Source: Agrypnia vestita (taxonomy: Eukaryota; Arthropoda; Insecta; Trichoptera; Phryganeidae). From it: a stretch of DNA of 64,000 nt. Under the pieces are notes generated by a model that had not been told where the DNA came from, searched no databases, and saw nothing but the letters and a program-made list of their open reading frames with translations. The stretch lies in the NCBI GenBank assembly GCA_016648135.1, contig JADDOH010001555.1, forward strand, positions 341,186-405,185, read 5' to 3'. The position numbers and the translations under genes were made by a program. Of the stretch, positions 52,965 to 64,000 are shown piece after piece; positions within the stretch are counted from its first letter, which is position 1, and each line of letters begins with the position of its first letter.

Positions 52965-53035
52965 TCTCTGCCTACCCCAAGGGGAAACGGCGTCATGGTT
53001 AGTTAATTAGTTAGTTTGTTTATTTTTTATACTGG
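52965..53035. repeat. Lepidopteran-type retroposon tail
   Basis: TTCTATTCTCTCTGCCTACC followed by CCAAGGGGAAACGGCGTCAT and TAGTTAATTAGTTAGTTTG. A CTACCC(C)...GGG(A)A...GGCGT.ATG block with a short tandem tail is typical of moth and butterfly retroposon ends. Confidence 0.5.
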
Positions 53036-53589
53036 CAGATTATTATATTTTTTTTACTAATCAGTGTACTGGCGTTTTATTGCATACTGATATTTTATTA
53101 TAAATACTGACCATAAATTTAAAATGTTAAAAAATACTGACACACTAAATGTCACCTTCCATACTTCTTCTTTTTCTTCTTCATACTTTTCCATTCTTCT
53201 CTGTTGTTTGCTTTTTGCAGTCATTTCATACCCCTCACAGAGACTGTATCGTCGGCCCATCTCTTTTGAAGACTTCCGACGCCTCTCTTAACTATTCCAA
53301 AATTATCAACTCAATTATGAAAAAGCATGGACAAAAATATGTATGAATTTGGAAAAATTGACAGTTTTAGTATCCCTTAAGAAGAATGTGGAAGGAGATT
53401 AGAAACGGCATGACTGTAGTCAGTGAGCTAATAATAATTATTTCGCCATCAGCGTTTTAAAAGATTTCCCAAACTGTTTTAGGAACTGGTACTCCAATAA
53501 CAATTTCACACAACAAATCATCCCGACATTCTTTATTTTAAAACTACAATTTACCCCACTAATATTCACATAGTCTCCTTCTTTGATTA

Positions 53590-53912
53590 GATCCTTGGCC
53601 TGTATTTACAGGTCAGTCCTGGTCCGACGAGGACGTCCAGCTCTCTCTCCAACTCTTTGGTGGTCTCCCTGGCGGTCGGCGCCCCTCTGGAATCCCGCGC
53701 ATCACGGCTTCGGGGAGTCTTATCTGATCCATTCTCTCAACATGATCCCTCCAGAAACGCTTTCTCTGCCTGCTCCATCGTACAATGTCTTCTATGTTCT
53801 GCGAATTTCCGCATTGTAATCCCCTGTTAATAAATAATACAAATCTTAATATTCTTTTGTGAGACCTTATGGATGTATGAAATCCATGGCCCTTTCGTCC
53901 CTTGATCAAGCC
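53590..53912 (-). pseudogene. LINE polymerase C-terminus
   Basis: Minus strand: SQNIEDIVRWSRQRKRFWRD, HVERMDQIRLPEAVMRG, PEGRRPPGRPPKSWRESWTS, then after a frameshift PVNTGQGSNQ. The W..HV.RM...RLP......P.GRRP.GRPPKRW...W pattern marks the C-terminus of a non-LTR polymerase. 5'-truncated; its A-rich tail was not identified. Confidence 0.8.
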
Positions 53913-54129
53913 TTAACGATCCCGTCTGCTAGGTACTCATCTATCTATTGCCGATCATTCTTGACATTCAACCCATTTTCGTTTTGATCTCTCCTTAAGC
54001 TCTTTTCAAATATATCAAGATGCCAAATCAATCAGAAAAAACCGCAGTCTAATTATTGCACCATACAGACACTAACCTTAATTTACCGAGTTCTGTATTA
54101 ATATCAAATGAAATCCATTTATTTCTTTA

Positions 54130-54450
54130 GCCATTCACAATTCCGCGTCTTTAAAGGCTTTGACTGGGTACCTGACGAACCTTGACTCTTCCATTCCGCC
54201 TAATCCGAATAAACTACACGTCTTTCCCGAGTCCGGCCTCGATGCTCCGCCGGGAAATTTCGTACGAAAATTTGAAACGAGGCTCCGATCCGGTCGTGAA
54301 AACTGTTTTGTGATTTGACGTTTACTGTAGCGAAGAGAAATTATATTAAGTGTTCCATCGTGATATTCCCGCCCTTTATAGCCGACGGTTTCCCGCCAAA
54401 AATAAAGGGAGCTTTGCAAAAGCGAGCCAACCCTCCCCGTGTAACAAGAT
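54130..54450. other. GC-richer block
   Basis: TCCCGAGTCCGGCCTCGATG, CTCCGCCGGGAAATTTCG, TCCCGCCCTTTATAGCCGAC. A TTTATAGCC TATA-like word lies near 54374. The frames lack domains. A candidate regulatory or conserved block. Confidence 0.3.
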
Positions 54451-54588
54451 CTCACACAAAAGAAGACGAGTATGAAACGATTATCAATTTACGAATGAAC
54501 GAATGAAATAAAGATTTAATAAAAAATGTGAGTCCCGTGTGCATAATGCGTTTTATGATTGTTGCGAAAATTGAATGATTTAATATTG

Positions 54589-55131
54589 TCACTAGATGGT
54601 AGAAGCAGGAAGAATTGCACATAATCAAGGGTTTTTTAGTACTCTACACCGTTTAAAAGTAAATTGGAAATTTTTACAAAGGTCTGGAATAACCCAATTG
54701 ATTCTTGAACCATCGCGATGCGATATTGCCTATAAAAGAGATATGCCAGCTACTGCGCACTTAGTATGTGCAGAGTTGTTGTTGCGATATCCCTGCGATT
54801 ACATAGATAAAAGCGAAACCGTGCGGCGACTCAGTGTAACCAGAAATGTATACATAGCGATTACGACAGCGAAAGCGCGAATTATAATCTGCCAGTGAAG
54901 AAGAACCTAAGCGCCTACTTGCGGGCGTAACATTCTCGATAGTGATCGATGCGATAGAAACAGCGTAGTAGAAAGTGTTCCGTAGATGAGTGACGTGAAT
55001 TAGCGTGATCTGTGTGAAATATTTAGTGTGAATTTAAGAACGGTGTGCCAGTTAAATTCGTTTCCAGTGATTTAAGTTAATTAATAAAACGATAATTTCA
55101 AAGTGCTTTATTTGCGTCCTCTGCACAACAA
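54589..55131 (+). mobile_element. LTR-like sequence, family L-B copy 2
   Basis: TGTCACTAGATGG at the start, TATAAAAGAGATATGCC (TATA-like, 54730), AAAAGCGAAACCGTGCGGCG, GTGACGTGAATTAGCG, GTGTGAAATATTTAGTG, GTTAAATTCGTTTCCAGTGA, AATAAAACG (poly-A signal-like, 55084) and TGCGTCCTCTGCACAACA at the end. It runs TG...CA. The embedded frame 54596-54898 is not a gene. A likely solo LTR; the target duplication is unclear. Confidence 0.6.
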
Positions 55132-55135
55132 TAAT

Positions 55136-57150
55136 AGTATTGCAATATGAACATTAAAGAATAAATCAATTTTAATATATAAATATGACGTACTTATTGT
55201 AAACATTTGATTGAACTATTTAGTGTAAGACATGAGGTTAAGTGTAAATAACATTTGGCTTTAATAGAAACATAAGTGTAAATAACGTCAAAAATATCGA
55301 ATATTTTATTCATAGTGTATAAAGTGTAAATATTATTAAAAAAAAATGTAAATTGAAGCCTTAAAAAAACCGATAGTCGTGAAGTTTGAGGACTAAAATG
55401 CTTACACCGATATGAATTTCGACACTTATTTAGCATGGTCAATATTTTTTATTTCCATCAAATTTTATCACATCCAGAAGTAATTTCCAAGAAATTGAAT
55501 AGTTTACGTATTTACAATTAGTAGGTAAACGATTAAATAATTTCTCAAGTAATATTTAAAATAAAAATATATACATATATCAAATAGAGGGTATGGTTCA
55601 TTTTAACAGATCGGCGTTCAAATGTTTCAACCTGAGAAAATTTACAGGCAATTTCCGTAGTCTGGAGGCCGAGGCTGGGTTCAGACGAATCAAGAAGCCT
55701 TCGCTCCTATAGATAGGTACTCACGCTCTATATTCGTATTCTCCATCACCATCGATCAGCTCTTCGCTCTGTTAAAATCATTCAATGAATTTCACACAAG
55801 ACACTGATAAATACTCAATGGGAAACTAGTTAGATTCTCCAGTGAACTTTTCATTTTACAAATATAAATATATGTTATTTTGGACATTAATTAATTACCC
55901 TAATAGATAGTCCTAAACCTTAATAAATAGATGTGGCCTTCAAGAACATTGAAAATTAGGATTATTACACAGGCGAGTGCAGTCAGTATATTGAAGCATG
56001 TGTTAGTAAAAAAATGCCAAACTAAACATTTACTTAACGATTTCCGTAATTTGTAGGGTCATTTATTCTTTATTCCTTTGATTAAACTCTCAAAGGGGTC
56101 TAGGGTATTATATATCAAATAGGCACACGCACCTACAAGTGTCATAAGATTCATAAAGATTTTCGTAATAGTCTCGGATCCCCAACGTTCGTGCGTCATT
56201 ACGAAAAAAAATTTCACGAAATTCTGTCAAAACAAACCATTCAATAAAACACCTAAAGATCATACTTTTTGCAAATATCTTCAAACAATATCGTAGTTTA
56301 TAAATTAATATTGCATAATATAATGATACCTTAAAAAGTGTAAAATACTTTACCAAAATTATCAATTCTTAAATTTTTTTATCGGTGATTCAGTAATGCA
56401 TGCCTTAGTGTGAAGCATCTGACTTATTTGTTTGGTTAATTTTTTTTGAGATTATTCTAATAAGATCTGAAATGTTTAAAATCAAATAAAAGCTTGTCAG
56501 TTTATCTATTTTACTTCCAAAATGTATTTTATAGAAACTTTATTTGCCTCATGACCTATGTGGGGAAGGTTTCATAATACAATATAATACATAATAATAC
56601 TTTTCATAATACAATATAATACATAATAATCACAGCATAATACAATAATATTCACAAAATGTCATAAATACCACGTGTCGCTCATCCAAAACTCTAATAA
56701 ATCTACCAAGCGGACAAAATATGTTCAAAAGTTTGAACATTAATAATAAATACTACATATTTTGGTTCGAAAATAAACTAGCTAAAATATACATAATGAA
56801 TCATCACATTTATTTTAATAGATTTAAGGCGATCGTCCAGCAGAGTGGGCAAATTTCACAATTTTTTCTCATATTTTCTCTTGCATTTTTATTACATTTT
56901 TGTACGAAAATATATCATTTTAAAATTGATTCATCAGGTTACATATATTTTTAATACGGATATTTTGCTAAAATGACACAAAATAAGTTATTTAATTAAT
57001 TTATAAATTTCCAAACCTTCAATGTTTTAAAAATAAATAAAATTGCTCACTCTGCAGGACACAGCCTTAATAAAGTAATAAATAATTTCAGAAACAAAAT
57101 AACATATTTTTAATAATTAAACAATGTTATAGGTACCAAAAAATAATTTT
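55136..57150. other. AT-rich stretch, little to call
   Basis: About 2 kb without a recognisable element except a 32-bp-period duplication at 56573-56636 (CATAATACAATATAATACAT twice). A patch at 55660-55770 is GC-richer. Frames at 56108-56954 are hydrophobic low-complexity. Confidence 0.35.
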
Positions 57151-57159
57151 CTAATATAT

Positions 57160-57280
57160 TTTCACGGGTCGTGGCTGCGGAGATAAATTAAAACACTGGA
57201 AATTAACTAAAGATTTATTAATTAATAATTAATTAATCATTAAATAATGGACAAATTCACTTAACAGGAACTAAATTAAC
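57160..57280 (-). mobile_element. LTR-like 3' end, family L-B
   Basis: Minus strand: TAATTTCCAGTGTTTTAATT, then TATCTCCGCAGCCACGACCC. Matches 1-50 and 40005-40145. Confidence 0.55.
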
Positions 57281-57955
<675 letters not shown>

Positions 57956-57959
57956 AACG

Positions 57960-58115
57960 GAATCACGTGATTTTTGCATGTACCATACACGTGAACGTCT
58001 TTCGCGCGCTGGGCACATGACGACGGAATAGATCGACACGGCGACAGACACGTGATTTTTGCATGTACCACGCATGTGTCTTTCGCGTACTAAGGACGTG
58101 ACGACGACGGAATAT
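57960..58115. repeat. Tandem duplication, period 85
   Basis: CACGTGATTTTTGCATGTAC begins at 57964 and 58049. Both copies continue with CA(T/C)(A/G)CA(C/T)GTG, TCTTTCGCG and GACGACG(A)CGGAATA. Confidence 0.85.
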
Positions 58116-59065
58116 TATTTCATTATATAATTTTCGATCGTACAACATGAGTTTAGGGCGACATCTATAACTTTTCTATACGATTTTGACGACTATTTGT
58201 GTTGAAAATAATCGGTCATGTTTAAAAATCGAAATTCATTGCATTTTATAAATGAATTTCGGATATATGCGACGCGGCCCCAGGCTCATTAATACAATAC
58301 TCTTTAAATCACACTATTTCGCAATTTATCACTTTGTCCATAAACACTTAATTATCGCAAGAAACACTTTATTTAACACTCGCTAGATCATTCCATCGTA
58401 GTAATCGCATTTATTTAATCGCTCACTATAATCAATCGGTATGAACTCACCCGAATATATACAAAGTTGAAAATTCATATGTGTTTTACTGTAACTATTG
58501 TTTAAAAAAGTAGTTTAAAATCTAAACAGCATTTTAAAATGAAACTTAGCAAACTATTAGAGATTACCTACATCAAAACCTTTGTACTGTATACAATAAA
58601 CAGTATATATATGAAGTCGTATAAAAGTGCATTATTATTTTTAACTAAACCTTCATTTTAAAAATAACAATACCGGTGAAACTAAACCACTAATAAATAA
58701 CCGCGGAGTTTTTTGTTCTCTCTTTGAGGGGGTATATTCTACTAAGCGTTTACTAATGAGTTTTATTTTTAAGTACACTTTAGATTTCAAAGTATCTTTG
58801 TAAAGAACAGTTACAATGAAACACATGGTATGACATGAATTATCTTTAAGTAACTCAATAGGGAAAAATATACTTTTAAGTTTTCTGTTTTAAATTTATC
58901 AGTTTGATATTAACATGAAAATGTTAACATTTGAAGAACTTATACACGTTTTCGTTAATATAAGCAAATACCTACATATCTCGTAATTAAAATAATTATA
59001 AATTCTTCATTTCACTGATTAAAAAAAAATCGGGCACATGGCTTGTCATACATTTGGCTGTCAGG
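58116..59065. other. AT-rich stretch; LTR-like words near 58310-58400
   Basis: Minus strand CGAGTGTTAAATAAAGTG and GTGATAAATTGCGAAATAGT resemble 41600-41640 (GAGTGATAAATTTGCGAAAC), suggesting a reverse LTR remnant of family L-A. The rest is unrecognised. Confidence 0.3.
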
Positions 59066-59069
59066 CAGA

Positions 59070-59193
59070 TGGCTTGTCGGGTAGTCAGCTGTCGGGAAAT
59101 TGGCTTGTCGGATGGTCAGCTGTCGGGAAATCGGCTTGTCGGACGGTCAGCTGTCGGGAAATTGGCTTATCGGGCAGTCAGCTGTCGGGAAGT
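59070..59193. repeat. Minisatellite, four 31-bp units
   Basis: Four units begin TGGCTTGTCGG or a close variant at 59070, 59101, 59132 and 59163, each containing GTCAGCTGTCGGGAA. Units differ at only a few positions. Partial units precede (59051-59069) and follow (59194-59199). Confidence 0.95.
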
Positions 59194-59494
59194 TGGCTTT
59201 TTCAATATTGGTCTTATGGCGTTTAAAATAATACTATGGATTATAATTATGAACTTTATTCTAGCACCACTAAACTATCCCGCCACAGCATTCTCGACTT
59301 ACGGATTGAAAGCATCAACAATAAATCGACTTAGGCCATCACTCACTATATCTAAACTTCGTTTCTTCCACCTCTACTCTTGACTTCTACCTCCTCACCC
59401 TTTCCCTCCCATCCCTCAACTAATATCTTCATTTATTACCATTATTTTACGTTAATATTGTTTGTAAATTATTTATTAGAATACATTCTCTTAA

Positions 59495-60225
59495 TTGGCC
59501 GTTAGACAGCTGTTCGTCAAGTCTACCTTCATCTTCTACATCAAAAACACAAACCACCTAACAGCAACCAGTAACACGCATTCACATAATACTAGACACG
59601 CATTACGAAACCTTGACGAAATACCAAAAACTATGACAACACATGGACAAAAAAATTACTCGTACATAGGGCCTAAAATATTTAAAATATTTAAAACATA
59701 CTTCCCGACAATCAGAATATACTCAATTAATAAAATAATAGCTTTAGCAAACAACTGGCTTACCTCTAAAGGTAGAACAGCAACTGATAATTTACTTAGT
59801 ATAATTGCATAATAATGTCTATAAATAAAAATATATACCTATATAAACAAGTAAATTAATTAAGGAAAATAAAAAATAATCTTAAACAAAACTTTAACCC
59901 TTTTTACATTAAACAATATTCTACACATACTTACACTTGGACTTATGACTCACTCAACTTATCACTAACATTGCACTTGATACGTTGAAGATACATAATT
60001 ATTACCTTATGAAAACAAATATTATTGACGAATTCAAAAAAAAATTATAATTATGTTCTATAACGCCACTCTGGGACAGGCGTAGCCTAGTAGGGTGGCA
60101 TAATCCACAAATCTAACAAAAAAAAATTGTGTAATCTTATCTTTTATTTTTATTGTTAAATTATTATTAAGTACCTATATATTGTAAACAAGGATTTTTT
60201 GAAATAAATAAATAAAACTTTCAAA
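59495..60225 (+). mobile_element. LINE 3' end (C-terminus, 3'UTR, A-rich tail)
   Basis: The frame 59495-59812 contains HSHNTRHALRNLDEIPKT and YSYIGPKIFKIFKTYFP, the N.TR........P.........Y.GPK.FN.LP pattern at the end of many CR1/Jockey-type polymerases, and terminates at IIA. The 3' region carries GTAGCCTAGTAGGGTGGC, then AAGTACCTATATATTGTAAA, CAAGGATTTTTTGAAATAAA and a short ATAAATAAATAAA tail. The polymerase core is absent, so this is a 5'-truncated copy. The fragment at 18497-18600 is the same family. Confidence 0.8.
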
Positions 60226-60535
60226 TATTCTCTTATCCAACATGATACTTGATTTACTATGCCTTAAACATCTGTGAGCCTTTGTGATTGGCTAATGCAA
60301 TGTGCACTCTGCTTTAACATTATAATGATTGAAACTGTTAAGATTCCTTGATTAAATATATAAATAAATAAATATTCTTAAATCATTTTTTTTTTCATAT
60401 TTCATTATTGTCGTTTTACACAGTTACATTTTGCCGCACAAAGTTGACACTTTCCCTGCAGAACGTTAATTGCACGGAACTAAAAAGTCTGAAAAAAAAC
60501 ATGTCGTCCGTAAAGATAAAGCGTGCCGATAATAA
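60226..60535. other. AT-rich stretch, nothing recognised
   Basis: No feature was recognised. Confidence 0.35.
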
Positions 60536-60539
60536 AATA

Positions 60540-60835
60540 ACATTTCAAAAAACCGGCAGCCCTCCATCTTGAGTTCCCGCCCATTCGGGGGGTAATGCCG
60601 CCGACAATGACGCCATTTTTAAAACAAGTGAGCGTTGTGACGATCGTTATTTGTTTCGTTCTTCCGCGCCGCGCTTTGTTTATGGCTTATCACGCGGATA
60701 ATTTCACAAGTTTATCATCCCCTCCCCTCCCCTCCCCATCATCCCCTCCACCCTTCCCCACGTGACTGGTGACCGTGGTGCTGTCTGCGGACGGCGGGCA
60801 TTTGGTAATTTATTACTTTTCTATGAATGGATCGT
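60540..60835. other. GC-rich island with C-rich tract
   Basis: CCGCCCATTCGGGGGGTAAT, GCCGCCGACAATGACGCC, CCGCGCCGCGCTTTGTTTAT, CACGCGGATAATTTCAC, then (CCCCT)n-like CCCTCCCCTCCCCTCC and CCCACGTGACTGG. The block is much more GC-rich than its flanks and has no open frame of note. CACGTG and GATAA-type words are present. Best read as a candidate regulatory or conserved non-coding element. Confidence 0.35.
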
Positions 60836-61398
60836 CAGACGGACATGTTTTATAGATTTAAGGTGAGTTCGGAGTTGACCTGGATCGCAAAATCTCATTT
60901 CCGGCAGAGGTAAGGTTTGATGTTTTCAAATCTAGGCTTGTATTTTGTTTTTATCTGAAAATTAAAAAAAATGGGGTGCAACTTTAGTTTATGGTGTCAC
61001 TCCGATTTTCTTAAAAAAATAAGTATCCCGGTGTAGTTGAGTGCCCTGATGACAAAACTGAAATCAAATATTGGCGCTAGTGAGTATTTAAAAAGTTATT
61101 ACACTTTAAAGTTTTAAATTTTTCCATACATTTTGACATTTCAATAATTGTATCTATATGACGCGAATCATAGACAAAAGAAAAACGTTATGAAGAAACT
61201 GATTGAAAATTTTCAAAAAGTTTCCTTTTTTTTTTGTTAAAAATCATTAATAATTCTAGTAAGGTGAAGAGAACCTTAATTAAGAAAAAAATATTATGCA
61301 ATAATAAATACATACTTTTTAAAAATTTATAAATTTGTGCCTATTTCCTTGTAACTATGAAATATATTTTCAATATGAAAGTATGTTTTCGTACTGAT
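60836..61398. other. AT-rich stretch, nothing recognised
   Basis: No feature was recognised. Confidence 0.35.
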
Positions 61399-61530
61399 GT
61401 GCCCCCATATACTCGCCTGCTACGGCCCGTCAGGGTTTTAACTCATTGTGTTATGATTTGGTGACAAGGCAATCGTGGGGGCGTTCCACGGGTTTGTGCC
61501 CCCGTATACTAGCCTGCTACAGCCCGAAAA
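61399..61530. repeat. Direct repeat, period 97
   Basis: GTGCCCCCATATACTCGCCT at 61399 and GTGCCCCCGTATACTAGCCT at 61496, each continuing GCTAC(G/A)GCCCG. Two copies of about 32 bp. Confidence 0.8.
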
Positions 61531-61876
61531 CTAACTGACTAACCTAACGTAACCAAACTTAACTACACTAATCAATCAAGATAATAATCCTATATTAATT
61601 TTTGTATCTTATCCGTGATTTGCGTAAAGTAATGTTATCCATTCTTTTCTATGGTTATCCATGGAAAGTGCATTTCAAACACATTTCATAGACACGAAGC
61701 CACAGAAAGTGAAACAGACAGCGGGTGACACCACAGACAACGACGCGAGTGGGTACTTACATATTCTCCAGGGCGAAATTGAGCGATTCAAACATCAGTA
61801 CCTATATCAAAGATAAGTGACTAATTGAACTAGTTCGAATGACAGAACAGTGCTTCGGTTAATTTTGTGTTAATAG

Positions 61877-61917
61877 GAATACGTCTGAAAATGTTAAAAC
61901 TATTTTCAGACGTATTC
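61877..61917. other. Perfect 16-bp hairpin
   Basis: GAATACGTCTGAAAAT (61877-61892) pairs exactly with ATTTTCAGACGTATTC (61902-61917) around the 9-base loop GTTAAAACT. It could be a small RNA hairpin, a transposon centre or a recombination scar. Confidence 0.6.
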
Positions 61918-62129
61918 AAGTGTATTCCAATTAAAACCTTGTGCATTATATACATTACGAAACCTTTTTTGTTTATGTTATGTTAAAGTTAAATTAAGAA
62001 CAATCCGTTAAAATGAAACTTTAAAATTGATTTATCTGTCATTCATATCAAATTGACTTATCTATAATTATGTCCTATTTGTGTCATCCTTTAATTATGT
62101 CTCCCTGTTCGTTGACCGAATAAAATAAA

Positions 62130-62235
62130 ATAAAAAATAATAATTTCGTTGCCGTCAGTCCGTCCGTCTGTCTATCGGTCTGTCTGTCTGTCTGTGCCCG
62201 TAACTTCGTGTAACGTCCGTAACTTCTTTGCAGAA
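62130..62235 (-). mobile_element. Short non-LTR-derived copy (reverse)
   Basis: Contains TTTCGTTGCCGTCAGTCCG, a (GTCT)n-like run and GTAACTTCGTGTAACGTCCG, the reverse relative of 52095-52270. Confidence 0.6.
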
Positions 62236-62758
62236 TTTAATCCGAAAATTTTTTTTTTTGATTTTTTTTTTTTTAATTCATTTTTTCGATTTTTTTTGTT
62301 GTACATTTTCATTTACTTTCTAAAAACTACAACTTCCCAATAAAATGTTTTATTATAAAATGAAATCATATTTTTTATTATGATTGCCAATCGACTTCAC
62401 AAATTACCATAAAATTTCAGCCCTCCTGACGCCCTTACCGGAAAGTTTCGGACAATTACTTTTACGGATTAAAACTTTTTCGAAACATTTTGACAATTTA
62501 GAGCGCGACATTTTGTGACAGCGGACTTATCATCGATCTCCGCCTACGACCGGCTTCGCTACAATATTATGAAAATTGATTAAATCCACGAATTCGAGGC
62601 GAAAGAAACGAATGTATGAAATTTTTGATACCCTATATAATATTGGGGGACTCAAAATTCGGTTACTCATTTAATGAAAACTGATGAGCAGAAAATTAAT
62701 AATTTAAATTTATTCTTTAATGACTGCAAAATGACTTTGTGGTAACATTATTTAGAAA

Positions 62759-63708
62759 TTAAGGCGGCACATTCACTGCAAATGCGTATTTCGGCGTTTT
62801 TTTTACGAAAATGTGTGTTTTTATTATTAATTTATATCAGAATGTATACTCTAGACTGCATTTTTTTAGGGAAATAACTTAGATAAAACCTTTGCTGTTA
62901 TACGAAAGTAATAAACCGGACATTATTTATAATAATTAATAAAATATAAAGATTAATCGACAGGTCGCGGTCAAAAAATCATTTTTGGTGTCTTTGGCGG
63001 CGCTAATTTTTTATGAATATTTATATGTACGCATAATATGTTTTTTATACGTATAAAGTATACTTAATTATCTAGAATATTTACTGAGGAAATTAAGAAA
63101 TATTCAATATTAATAAAGTTATAATGTTTTAAATTTGCAAGAATTTTTACGTTTCTTCTTGATTTTAAAACGCTTTTTATTATTTAAAGAAATGATTTTA
63201 AAACAGTATATTCTATTTATTCCCGTATTTAGAGGATTTACTCACTAAAGAATGTAATGTTTGAAATCATCTCTTTATATAAATAAAAAGCGTTTCAAAA
63301 TCAAGGAAAAACGTAAAAATTTCATGCAAATTTAAAACATTATAACTTTATTAATATTGAATATTTCTTAATTTCCTTAGTATGGATTCTTGATAATGAA
63401 GTGTACTTAATGCATACAAAAGAACATATTATTCGTACATATAAATATACATTAAAAATTAGCGCCGCCTAGGACACTAAAAACGATTGTTTGGCCGCGG
63501 CCTGTCGATTAATCCTTATATTTTATTAATTATTGTAAATAATATCCAGTTTATTACTTTTATATAATAAAAAAGTTTTATCTAACTTGATGCCTTAAAA
63601 AAATTGCAGTCCAGAGTATACATTCTGATATAAATGAATAATAAAAACCCACATTTTCGTAAAAAAAAAACGCCGAAATATGCATTTACAGTGAACGTCC
63701 AGCCTTAA
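62759..63708. mobile_element. 950-bp foldback element (near-palindrome)
   Basis: The left arm begins TTAAGGCGGCACATTCACTG (62759) and the right arm ends with the inverted form (minus strand TTAAGGCTGGACGTTCACTG from 63708). Arms of about 450 bp are roughly 85-90% identical throughout (for example GATTAATCGACAGG and CTGTCGATTAATC; AATATTCAATATTAATAAAG and its inverse). The unpaired centre is only about 50 bp (63204-63255). No protein is encoded. A long-TIR, foldback-type non-autonomous DNA element. Confidence 0.85.
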
Positions 63709-64000
63709 GGAAAAAGCATCTTTGTTTCTTTCTCGCATATATATCGTTAACACACGCCAATTTGTATCGGTACATAACACATTCTTGAATTGTCATATAA
63801 TTGTACTGTACTATAATTAAAAACCACCGAAAAAATTTAAAACTAATTTATTTAGTGATTTACATTTATTTCAAACAACAACAAATACACTGCGCGCGGT
63901 GTACATAACCTACACTATGCGTCACTGACGTCAAGTGAGTTGTTGTATTACTGTGTTTGTCTCTTTCTCTTCCTCACTTTTTATATTTCGCTGATGATCG
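63709..64000. other. End of window, nothing recognised
   Basis: AT-rich with one CpG-containing patch (TGCGCGCGGTGTAC near 63892). No feature was recognised. Confidence 0.35.

Noticed and set aside
62149..62343. Plus frame starting MPSVRPSVYRSVCLSV as a gene
   Set aside because: It is a translation of the (GTCT)n-like run and T-rich sequence of a non-LTR-derived repeat.

Overview
This window looks like non-coding DNA from an insect nuclear genome, most likely a moth or butterfly (Lepidoptera). The evidence is base composition and repeats. The DNA is very AT-rich, is scattered with TAGGTA/TACCTAC words, has tRNA-derived SINEs with a CGAATACGGAAT-type tail, a LINE/RTE-type copy that runs from TACTAGCTGG to TATAATATTAGTATAGATA, and LINE 3' ends finishing in short A-rich repeats. 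No complete host gene is visible. Nearly every open reading frame is short and looks accidental. Every coding fragment I can recognise belongs to a transposable element. The window is therefore best read as intergenic or long-intron sequence built from layers of decayed and nested mobile elements, with a few GC-richer single-copy islands that could be promoters, 5' exons or conserved non-coding elements.

Layout. 1-12 kb: LTR-end fragments, three copies of an ACTCCCTTT repeat family (DR-2), a small TIR MITE (4.5 kb), a GC-rich block with a perfect hairpin (5.2 kb), foldback repeats of family DR-1, an (AT)n tract (7.7 kb), another TIR element (9.55 kb), a tRNA-type SINE (9.95 kb) and a CpG/CCAAT-rich candidate promoter or first exon (10.9-11.2 kb). 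12.27-14.5 kb: four successive tandem duplications. 15.5-20 kb: a MITE, more DR-1 and two Penelope-like (PLE) loci built as inverted repeats with hammerhead-ribozyme-like motifs. 20-31 kb: LINE tails, SINEs, a repeated 0.5 kb segment and decayed PLE ends. 32.6-34.3 kb: a mariner-like transposon with both terminal repeats and TA duplications, carrying a nested LINE fragment with its own target-site duplication. 35-43 kb: solo-LTR-like sequences, PLE 3' ends and a tRNA-Arg-derived SINE pair. 43-50 kb: PLE inverted repeats, a LINE reverse-transcriptase fragment and the best PLE in the window (GIY-YIG domain, 49.3-49.75 kb). 50-60 kb: LINE C-termini, LTR-like sequences, a 31-bp minisatellite and a LINE 3' end. 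60.5-64 kb: a GC-rich island, a small perfect hairpin and a 950-bp near-palindromic foldback element (62,759-63,708).

The recurrent theme is inverted-repeat architecture: PLE loci with a ribozyme-like motif in each arm, foldback DR-1 copies and the large terminal palindrome. About ten hammerhead-like cores (CUGAUGA, helix II, GAAA, or close variants) occur with different helix II sequences, so several PLE lineages have been active here. All assignments come from reading the sequence; no database or folding program was run.
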